Assembly: GCF_000718635.1 (NCBI RefSeq)
Contig: NZ_JOBF01000043.1
Coordinates: forward strand, 1 to 32,319
Source of the DNA: Streptomyces varsoviensis
GTDB lineage: Bacteria > Actinomycetota > Actinomycetes > Streptomycetales > Streptomycetaceae
Length of the DNA stretch: 32,319 bases
Direction: 5' to 3'
Part shown: positions 18,716 to 26,000 of the stretch, one piece after another
Position numbering within the stretch: the stretch's first letter is position 1
Layout of the letters: each line of letters opens with the position of its first letter
Position numbers and translations under genes: made by a program
Notes under the pieces: generated by a model
What the model was told of the DNA's origin: nothing
The model's input: only the letters and a program-made list of their open reading frames with translations
Databases searched by the model: none

Positions 18716-18768
18716 GGCTCTTACGAACCTTAACGGGCTCTTACGAACTTTTACGGGCTCCTATGACG
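18716..18768. repeat. 20-bp tandem repeat with a 10-bp sub-period (TTACG motif)
   Basis: GGCTCTTACGAACCTTAACG (18716-18735) is followed by a copy with two changes (18736-18755) and a partial degraded copy (18756-18768). Each copy splits into two 10-bp halves carrying TTACG/TAACG, so about five similar motifs stand one helical turn apart. It lies between the dpsC terminator and the TOPRIM gene. The AT-rich composition stands out from its surroundings. Confidence 0.7.
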
Positions 18769-18830
18769 CCGTCGGGTAGGGGCGGCGGATATCGGGTGCC
18801 GTGCGGGGCCTCGGGGCGCAGACTCGGGGC

Positions 18831-19448
18831 ATGGCGGATATGCGGGCGTTCCGGGACGCGGTCGGGCGCTGGGCTACCGGTGGGTCTGATGATGCCGCGA
18901 GGGAGCTGGCGGAGCGGTTGGGGCTGCGGACGGCCGTGTTGCTGGAGGGGCCGAGCGATCTCGCGGCCGTCGAGGCGCTGGCCGCGTGGCGGGGCCGCGA
19001 CCTGGCCGCTGAAGGGGTGTGCGTGCTGGCGATCGGCGGGGCGATGAGCGTCGGCCGCTACACCGGGCTCCTCGGCCCTCCCGGGCTCGGCCTGCGGCTG
19101 GCGGGGCTGTGCGACGCGGGGGAGCGGCGCTTCTACGACCGTGCGCTGGAGCGGGCCGGGGCGGAGCGCGGGAGTTTCTTCGTATGCGTGGCGGATCTGG
19201 AGGACGAACTCATCCGCGCGCTGGGGGCGGCGCGGGTCGAGGAGATCATCCGGGCCGAGGGCGACTCGCGTCCTTGGCAGACCTTCCAGCGGCAGCCGGC
19301 GCACCACGGCAGCCTGCGCCATCAGCAGTTGCGGCGCTTCCTGGGCACGAGGAAGGGGCGCAAGATCCGCTACGGCCGGCTGCTGGCGGAGGCTCTTGAA
19401 CGGGGCGGGGCGCCGGACCCGCTCGAAGCCCTCCTCGACAGTGTGTGA
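18831..19448 (+). CDS. Small TOPRIM-domain protein
   Basis: The 205-residue product has a TOPRIM-like core: a first strand with the catalytic-type glutamate (AVLLEGPSDLAAVEALAA, about 34-51), then GVCVLAIGGAMSVGRY and GLRLAGLCDAGERRFYDRAL with an aspartate in LCDAGE, then FFVCVADLEDELIRALG. This resembles the TOPRIM part of OLD-family nucleases, yet no ABC-type ATPase is attached or encoded next to it. The C-terminal part is basic (LGTRKGRKIRYGRLL), fitting nucleic acid contact. ATG 18831 has no clear ribosome site; a -10-like CAGACT ends 6 nt upstream, so it may be leaderless. I recall homologues next to dpsC in other Streptomyces. The substrate is unknown. Confidence 0.75.
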   Translation: MADMRAFRDAVGRWATGGSDDAARELAERLGLRTAVLLEGPSDLAAVEALAAWRGRDLAAEGVCVLAIGGAMSVGRYTGLLGPPGLGLRLAGLCDAGERRFYDRALERAGAERGSFFVCVADLEDELIRALGAARVEEIIRAEGDSRPWQTFQRQPAHHGSLRHQQLRRFLGTRKGRKIRYGRLLAEALERGGAPDPLEALLDSV

Positions 19449-19532
19449 GCCTCGCGCGAAGGGAGAGCGGGCGACGGCGGAGCGGGCCGAAACCTCGGCT
19501 GAAGGGCGTCGGCCGCCATGCGCGCGGCGTCG

Positions 19533-20156
19533 TTATACGCGGAGGTCCGGTGGGAGGCCGGGGCGGCGGAGCTCCTCGGGGAGGTGCCCCGTGTCGTTGA
19601 AGAAGACGAGGGAGGCCGGTCGGCCGGGTGCGTAACGGATGACCGTCAGGCCGGCGTTGGCGGGGTTGATGCCTATCCAGCGCCATTTCGGGGCGTCGAG
19701 GGCGGCCCGCACGAACCAACTGATGAGGAAGGCGTGGGTGACGAGGAGTTCGTGGCGCGGCTCGTCGCCGTCGACGGGTCCCGCGAACCGTGCCATGGCT
19801 GCCGTGCCCAACGCCGGGCCCCCTTCGCGCTCTTCGGCCGGGAACTGGGACAGGCGGGTGAGTATGGTGTCGGCCGCGTCCGGCGGGAGTTCGTCTCTTT
19901 CCGGCAGGTGGGGAACGTAGTCCCCGGCCAGTTCCGACGGCTGCGGGCGGACGCCGTCGAGCTGGTCGCAGATGAGCCGGGCGGTCTGTGCCGCGCGGGG
20001 GAGCGGGCCGTGGTGGACGGTGGCGAGGGGGCTGTGGCGGAGCCGCTTGCCGAGCAGTACGGACTGCTGGGCGCCGTGGTCCGTGAGCCTGCTCTCGTCC
20101 TCGGTGGCCTCGCCGTGCCGTGCTAGGTAGAGGTAGCGGATTGCGGTGCCGTTCAT
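19533..20156 (-). CDS. Histidine phosphatase (phosphoglycerate mutase-like) family protein
   Basis: The 207-residue enzyme has the branch-1 signature LARHGEA, with catalytic H14 and R13, followed by SRLTDHGAQQSVLLGKRL and the second catalytic histidine region ELLVTHAFLISWFVRAAL. ATG 20156 has AAAGG 6 nt upstream. Members dephosphorylate small molecules or proteins; nothing in the sequence fixes the substrate. It is convergent with the TOPRIM gene (84-nt gap) and divergent from the antitoxin-like gene. Confidence 0.87.
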   Translation of the reverse strand: MNGTAIRYLYLARHGEATEDESRLTDHGAQQSVLLGKRLRHSPLATVHHGPLPRAAQTARLICDQLDGVRPQPSELAGDYVPHLPERDELPPDAADTILTRLSQFPAEEREGGPALGTAAMARFAGPVDGDEPRHELLVTHAFLISWFVRAALDAPKWRWIGINPANAGLTVIRYAPGRPASLVFFNDTGHLPEELRRPGLPPDLRV

Positions 20157-20421
20157 GCTGGGCCTTTTGTGAGTGGTCGTGACGTCGGTGGTCGTGATCT
20201 TGGGTGTGGTCTGAATCGACGCTGACGGGGGTGGGCTGGTTCCGTTCCCGGGCCGGCTCGGAGGGGAGCCCCTGGAGCGGGCCGTCTCGGGCTCGCTGGT
20301 CGGTCAGCGGCGTTTTGCCTGGTGAGAGGGGTGCCTCCGGCGGTGGTCCGCGGTGCGGATGCGGGATCCGGGTTGGTCGGTGATGCTGAGGAGCACAGGT
20401 CCAAAGGCAAGGAGGTTGATC

Positions 20422-20610
20422 ATGTCCATGCTCGACAAGCTCAAAGGGCTGATCAAGGGCCACGAAGACACCGCCCGCAAGGGCGTCGACAAGGCGGGCG
20501 ACGCGTTCGACCAGAAGACGCAGGGCAAGTACAGCGGTCAGGTCGACAGCGCCCAGCAGAAGCTCAACGACCAGATGGGTTCGGGGGACGACCGCCGGTC
20601 GGGTTCCTGA
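20422..20610 (+). CDS. MT0933-like antitoxin family protein, no partner visible
   Basis: The 62-residue, highly charged, helical protein reads MSMLDKLKGLIKGHEDTARK, then a KGVDKAGDAFDQKTQGKY segment, then VDSAQQKLNDQ. This is the pattern of the small Rv0909/MT0933-like antitoxin family. AGGAGG 6 nt before ATG 20422 fixes the start. In Mycobacterium the family pairs with a SRPBCC-like toxin (Rv0910). No such protein is encoded on either side here: the neighbours are a divergent histidine phosphatase and a small membrane protein. It may therefore act as a free-standing stress or CsbD-like small protein rather than a true antitoxin. Confidence 0.78.
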   Translation: MSMLDKLKGLIKGHEDTARKGVDKAGDAFDQKTQGKYSGQVDSAQQKLNDQMGSGDDRRSGS

Positions 20611-20753
20611 CGGCTCGTATCGGCTGCGGCGAGCCGGCGCCGGCGGCGGCACCGGGGACCGATGGGCGCGTACGTTCGTATCGCGCGCTGCTGGTGCCCC
20701 CGGTGCGCCCTGCCGGGGCGGTGGAACGCCCGTCCGGCGCCGTGGCCGGCGAT

Positions 20754-20777
20754 GTTTGCCTCGAAGTTTGCCTCGAA
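20754..20777. repeat. 12-bp tandem duplication
   Basis: GTTTGCCTCGAA occurs twice head to tail (20754-20765 and 20766-20777) in the 244-nt gap before the small membrane protein gene. Nothing else clear is seen in this gap. Confidence 0.6.
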
Positions 20778-20854
20778 CGAGCGTCGCGTGCAGGGCGGTG
20801 CGACGGGGTAGAGCTTGCCGGGTGGGGCACTGGCGTCGGCCGAAGGAGGCAGCC

Positions 20855-21328
20855 ATGGCCCGGCGTGACTTCTGGGGCTTGGGCCCCTCCCGTGGGCCGG
20901 TGGGGTGGGCATTGGCGCTGGTCATCGGCGGTTTGTGGTGGTGGGCCGTGCTCCGGCTGCTCGTGGAGCCGGGGCGGGTCGGGCCCGTCGAAGGGGCCGT
21001 CGTCGCCGGGGGCTGGGGGCTGAGCCTGCTGCCGGTGCACTGTGTGCCGTGGTCGAAGAAGGACCGCGGGGGCGGTGGGCGCCGCGGCCGTCAGCCGCGT
21101 TCCGAGGGCGTGCGAGGCGCTGGCGCCCCGATCCGGGAGGCCGAGGGTATACGGACTCCCGAGCCATTGGCCGAGCCTGCCGCGACCGGACCTGCCGCGA
21201 TCGATCCTCTCGCGACCGATCCTCTCGCGACCGATCCTCTCGCAATCCGTCCTGCCGCGACCGGTCCCACCGAGGTCACCAGGGCATATGGACGCCGCCG
21301 TTGGTGCGGAGGATCTGGCCGGTCGTGA
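20855..21328 (+). CDS. Small membrane protein with repeat-built C-terminal tail
   Basis: ATG 20855 with AAGGAGG 6 nt upstream begins a 157-residue frame. Residues about 16-36 (GWALALVIGGLWWWAVLRLLV) and 44-64 (EGAVVAGGWGLSLLPVHCVP) are two membrane helices, followed by the basic KKDRGGGGRRGR. The natural protein may end near residue 80. The rest is Pro/Ala-rich and includes pentapeptides LATDP coded by 15-bp tandem repeats, and its last 53 nt overlap the 3' end of the oppositely oriented SDR gene. The tail may come from loss of an original stop through repeat expansion or a frameshift. No function is assigned. Confidence 0.6.
   Translation: MARRDFWGLGPSRGPVGWALALVIGGLWWWAVLRLLVEPGRVGPVEGAVVAGGWGLSLLPVHCVPWSKKDRGGGGRRGRQPRSEGVRGAGAPIREAEGIRTPEPLAEPAATGPAAIDPLATDPLATDPLAIRPAATGPTEVTRAYGRRRWCGGSGRS
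21181..21270. repeat. Six 15-bp tandem repeat units
   Basis: Units begin at 21181, 21196, 21211, 21226, 21241 and 21256. The third and fourth are identical (CGCGACCGATCCTCT); the others differ at a few positions. The period keeps the reading frame of the membrane protein gene and gives (A/L)A(T/I)xP pentapeptides. Confidence 0.85.
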
Positions 21329-22052
21329 AGGCCGAGGCGTCCGATGCCAGATGCAGTACGGCGTGGGCGATGTCCTGCGGGTCACCCACTCGGCCCAGCG
21401 GGGAGAGCTGGGCCATCCTCTGCTCCCCGAACCTCTGGTCATCGCCGATGTGCCGGTCGGTCATGGGCGTACGGATCCAGCCCGGCGCGACGGCGTTGAC
21501 GCGGATGCCGTGCCGGCCGACCTCGGTGGCCAGGGTCTTGGTGAGCTGGTAGACGGCGGCTTTGGCCGCGCCGTAGCAGAGCAGTTCCGGCGCGCCCGTG
21601 TCGATCACCCCGGAGGTCATGGTGATGATGCTGCCGCCGTGGCCCTGGGCGATCATCACGCGGGCCGCTTCCTGGCAGCCGTACAGCACGCCCTTGAAGT
21701 TGACGGCGAGTACCCGGTCGAGGTCCGCGTCGGAGGTGTCCAGGACCGTGCTGCGGTGCATGATGCCCGCGATGCCGGCCATGACATCGAGGCGGCCGTC
21801 GGCCCGTACGGCCTCCGCCACGGTCGCTGCCACCTGCGTCCGGTCGCTGACGTCGAGCGCGTGGTGGCGGGCCTTGCCGCCGCTGTCGCGGATCTCGTCG
21901 GCGGTCTGCTCGGCGCCCCGCGCGTCGAGGTCGGCGCAGTGCACCGAGGCCCCGGCCTCGGCCAGCAGGAGCGCCGTGGAGCGGCCGATTCCGCTGGCGG
22001 CGCCGGTGATCAGGGCGGTCCGTCCGGTGAGGTCGTACGCCGTGAGGGGCAT
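21276..22052 (-). CDS. Short-chain dehydrogenase/reductase (SDR), classical type
   Basis: The 258-residue oxidoreductase has the cofactor motif TGAASGIG (about 14-21), an aspartate at the end of strand 2 (CADLDARG) pointing to NAD(H) preference, a catalytic serine in ITMTSGV, the YxxxK pair in CYGAAKAAV, and the PGWIRTPM loop. The usual NNAG is replaced by AGIAG. The C-terminus ends with GGVHMPW. ATG 22052 is preferred over TTG 22088; TACGGT ends 6 nt upstream of the ATG on the coding strand, so the message may be leaderless. Lying 36 nt downstream of the glycosylase gene, it may also be read from that transcript. The substrate cannot be told. Confidence 0.87.
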   Translation of the reverse strand: MPLTAYDLTGRTALITGAASGIGRSTALLLAEAGASVHCADLDARGAEQTADEIRDSGGKARHHALDVSDRTQVAATVAEAVRADGRLDVMAGIAGIMHRSTVLDTSDADLDRVLAVNFKGVLYGCQEAARVMIAQGHGGSIITMTSGVIDTGAPELLCYGAAKAAVYQLTKTLATEVGRHGIRVNAVAPGWIRTPMTDRHIGDDQRFGEQRMAQLSPLGRVGDPQDIAHAVLHLASDASAFTTGQILRTNGGVHMPW

Positions 22053-22088
22053 GTCGGGACCGTACGGCCATAACTGACGGGGCGTCAA

Positions 22089-22883
22089 CTACTGGGCGGG
22101 GTCCGGCTGGCAGTGCGGGCACCAGTAGGTGACGCGCTCCTGGCTGCCGCCGCCCTGGTCGGCGGCGCGGACCGGTGTCGCGCACCGCAGGCACGGCCGG
22201 CCCGCGCGCCCGTACACCCACAGGCGGCGGTCCGCGCGCGGGTCCGCCGTGGTGACGCGGGCGGGGCGGGACTTGTTGACTTCGAGCAGTTTCCGCGCGA
22301 GCGCCGGCAGCCGCTCAGGGGCCGGCAACCGGCCGATCGGCAGCCACGGGGAGGCGCGCAGCAGGAAGCACAGTTCCGACTTGTACACATTGCCGATGCC
22401 GGCCAGGTTGCGCTGGTCCAGCATGGCCTCGCCGAGAGGCCGGGCCGGTTCGGCGAGCAGTCTGCGCAGGGCCTCCTCGGGGTCCCAGTCGGGGCCGAGC
22501 AGGTCGGGGCCGAGGTGTCCGACGACCTTCGATTCGTCGGCGGTGCGCAGGAGATCGAGGACGGGGAGGCGGTAGCCGACGGCGGTGCGCTCCGCCGTGC
22601 CGAGGATGGCGCGGATCTGGTGCCGCGGCCCGCCGCGCCACCGCTCGCCGGGGGCGTAGATCTGCCAGGCGCCCTCCATGCGCAGGTGGGAGTGGAGGGT
22701 GAGGCCGCCTTCGACGCGGGTCAGCAGATGCTTGCCGCGCGCCGTCACGTCGGCGACGAGGCGGCCGGTGAGGTCGGAGGTCGCCAGGCGCGGTACGCGC
22801 AGGTCGCAGCGGACCAGGCGGTCGCCCGCGAGGGCCTGATGCAGGCGGTGTGCGGTGCGCCAGACGGTGTCTCCTTCGGGCAT
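22089..22883 (-). CDS. nei: Fpg/Nei-family DNA glycosylase (endonuclease VIII-like)
   Basis: The 264-residue base-excision repair enzyme begins MPEGDTVWRTA. The start at 22883 is chosen because Pro2 is the catalytic nucleophile in this family and must follow the initiator Met; an ATG three codons upstream would bury it. Also present are the lysine of GKHLL, the helix-two-turn-helix LDQRNLAGIGNVYKSE, and a C-terminal zinc finger with two CxxC pairs (CLRCAT and CPHCQ). GDTVW, rather than ELPEVE, places it with Nei/Nei2 instead of MutM. It probably removes oxidised pyrimidines and acts as AP lyase. It lies 128 nt downstream of lhr on the same strand. Confidence 0.9.
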   Translation of the reverse strand: MPEGDTVWRTAHRLHQALAGDRLVRCDLRVPRLATSDLTGRLVADVTARGKHLLTRVEGGLTLHSHLRMEGAWQIYAPGERWRGGPRHQIRAILGTAERTAVGYRLPVLDLLRTADESKVVGHLGPDLLGPDWDPEEALRRLLAEPARPLGEAMLDQRNLAGIGNVYKSELCFLLRASPWLPIGRLPAPERLPALARKLLEVNKSRPARVTTADPRADRRLWVYGRAGRPCLRCATPVRAADQGGGSQERVTYWCPHCQPDPAQ

Positions 22884-23011
22884 ACGGACCATGATGCCGC
22901 GCGGTCGGGCCCCGCGCGGCGCGGCCCCAGCGCCCAGGACGGCCCGAGCGTACGGTTTCGGGCGCCCGCCTCCGCGTACGGCCGTCCCCGTGCCGTGACC
23001 CTTCTCCCTCC

Positions 23012-26000
23012 TCATGGGGCGCGCAGGCGCCACCCCCGTGGTGTGGCGTGGAAGCCCGCGGCCTCCAGGGCGCTGCCCATGGGGGAGGAGAGCGCGGCGG
23101 AGCCGTTGATCCGCTCGACCGTGACGGTGCCCAAGGCCCCCGCGCGCGCCGCCTGGGCCAGTGCCTGGGTCGCCGCCTGGAACCGGCCCCCGTAGGCACC
23201 CTCTCCGGACTCCCCGGACTCATCGGCCTGGGGGCCGTCCGGGGGCCAGGCGAGGAGGGTCTTGCCGCCGCGCTCCATGTAGAGGGCGAGGTCGCCGTCG
23301 AGCAGGACGACCAGGGAGCCGGCCTTCCGGCCCGGTTTGTGGGTCACGCCCGGAGGCGGCTCCGGCCAGGGCAGAGCGGCTCCGTAGGCGTTGGCGGGGT
23401 CCGCGGCCGCCAGCACGGCGGCGCGTCTGCTGTCCTTCGGGTCGGGTCCGTCGCCGGCGATGGCGCGCTCGCGGGCGTTGCCGACCGCGCGCAGCCGGTC
23501 GACCGCGCCCTCCATGGCGAACTGGGCCGCGCCCAGCCCCTCGACCACATAGCCGCGCCGGGCCTGACCGCTCTCCTCGAAGACGGACAGCACGCGGTAC
23601 GCCGCCGAGAAGCCGCCCTCCACGCCCTCCGCGGCCACCGCGCCGCGCGTCACGACGCCGTGCCGGTCGAGGAGCGTACGGGCCAGGGCGTGCGCCCGGT
23701 GGGTCGGTTCGGGCTCCGGGGCGGGGAGCAGCGACCAGCGGCCCGCGACGGTCGGCGGTCCGCCGCGCGACGCGGTGGGCCGCAGGCCCGCGCCCGAACG
23801 GCCGGTGAGGGCCCCGTAGCGGCCGCGGGGGACGGCGCGTTTCGCCCGGTGCGCCGTGGCGCCCGCCGTACGGCCGGAGCCGAGGAGGGAGCGGAGCGGC
23901 GCGAGGGTGTCATTGGTGAGCCGCCCGGACCAGGCCAGGTCCCATACGGCGTCCGCCAGTTGCGCGTCGGCCGCCTCCGGGTGCGACGCGCGCACCTGGT
24001 CGGAGATCTGGCGGAAGAACAGGCCGTAGCCCCCGGCCAGGGCCTCCAGGACGGCCTGGTGGAGCGGGGAGAGCTCCAGCGGATGCGGGGCGGGCAGCAG
24101 CAGGGGCGCGGCGTCGGCCACGTACAGGGAGATCCAGCCGTCCTTGCCGGGGAGCGCCCCGGCGCCGGCCCAGACGATCTCGCCGGAGGCCGTCAGCTCG
24201 TCGAGCATCGCGGGACTGTAGCCCGTGACGCGGCCGGGCAGCACCAGCCTCTCCAGGGCCGAGGCCGGGACCGGCGCGCCCTGCAACTGCTCGACGGCGC
24301 GCACCAGTCCGTCGACGCCACGCAGGCTATGCGTGCCGATGTGCTGCCACTGGGGGAGGAACGCGGCCAGGGCCGGCGGCGCCACCGGCTCCAGCTCGTG
24401 CCGGAGCGCTGCCAGGGAGCGTCGGCGCAGCCGCCGCAGCACCGTGGTCTCGCACCACTCCTGGCCGATGCCCGAGGGGTGGAACTCCCCTTGCACGACA
24501 CGGCCGTTCGCGGCGAGGCGGTGCAGCGCCCCGTCCGTCACGGCCGTGCCGAGGCCGAAGCGCCCGGCGGCCTGCGCCGAGGTGAAGGGGCCGTGGGTGC
24601 GGGCGAAGCGGGCGAGGAGGTCGCCGAGCGGGTCCTTGACGGGCTCGGTGAACGCCTCGGGCACGCCGACGGGGAGCGCTGTGCCGAGGGCGTCGCGGAG
24701 CCGCCCCGCGTCCTCGACGGCCGCCCAGTGGTCCTGCCCGGCGATACGGACGCGGATGGCGCGGCGCGCGTCGGCGAGGGCGGCCGCCCACCCCGGCTCG
24801 GCGCCGCGCTCCGCCAGCTCGGCGTCGGTGAGCGGCCCGAGGAGCCGCAGCAGGTCGGCCACGCCTTCGGCGTCCTTGGGGCGGCGGTCCTCCGTGCGCC
24901 ACTGCAGCTCGTTCTCCAGCTCCGTGAGCACGTCGGCGTCGAGCAGCTCGCGCAGCTCCGCCTGGCCGAGCAGCTCGGCCAGCAGCCGGGAGTCGAGGGA
25001 GAGGGCGGCGGCGCGCCGCTCGGCGAGCGGGGAGTCGCCCTCGTAGAGGAACTGGGCGACGTAGCCGAAGAGCAGCGAGCGCGCGAAGGGCGACGGTTCG
25101 GGCGTGGTGACCTCGACGAGCCGGACACGGCGGGACTCGATGTCGCCCATCAGCTCCGTCAGGCCCGGCACGTCGAAGACGTCCTGGAGGCATTCGCGGA
25201 CCGCTTCGAGGACGATCGGGAACGACCCGAACTCGCTCGCCACCTGGAGGAGCTGGGCGGCGCGCTGCCGCTGCTGCCACAAGGGGGTGCGCTTGCCCGG
25301 CGAGCGGCGCGGCAGCAGCAGGGCCCGCGCGGCGCACTCGCGGAACCGGGAGGCGAACAGCGCGGAGCCGCCGACCTGGTCCGTGACGATCTGCCCGATC
25401 TCGCCCTTGTCGAAGGCGACGTCCGCCGCGCCGACCGGCGACTGCTCGGGGTCGAACTCCGTGCCCCGCGCCCCCGGGTCGGCGTCCAGGAGGTCGAGCC
25501 CCATCAGATCCGCGTCGGGCAGCCGCAGCACGATCCCGTCGTCGGCGTGCATGACCTGGGCGTCCATGCCGTACCGCTCGGTGAGCTTGGCGCCCAGGGC
25601 CAGCGCCCAGGGGGCGTGCACCTGCGCGCCGAACGGGGAGTGGACGACCACCCGCCAGTCGCCCAGCTCGTCGCGGAAGCGCTCCACGACGATCGTACGG
25701 TCGTCCGGCACATGCCCGCAGGCGCGGCGCTGCTCGTCCAGATAGGCCAGGACGTTGTCCGCCGCCCAGGCGTCGAGGCCCGCCGACAGCAGCCGCCGCC
25801 GCGACTCCTCGGGCGGCCGGCCGCCGATCTCGCGCAGGAACGCCCCCAGGGCGCGGCCGAGTTCGAGGGGGCGGCCGAGCTGGTCGCCCTTCCAGAACGG
25901 GAGGCGGCCGGGCACACCGGGCGCGGGCGAGACCAGGACGCGGTCCCGGGTGATGTCCTCGATCCGCCACGACGTGGTGCCGAGGGTGAACACGTCGCCC

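Noticed and set aside
18756..18779. Possible stress sigma (SigB-like) promoters: GGCT-N14-GGGTAG here and GCGT-N16-GGGTAG at 20786-20811
   Set aside because: The consensus ends in a pyrimidine (GGGTAC/T), both have G there, and matches this loose are expected by chance in such GC-rich DNA.
20173..20197. GTGGTCGTGA direct repeat between the histidine phosphatase and antitoxin genes
   Set aside because: Short and low in complexity; no link to a promoter could be seen.
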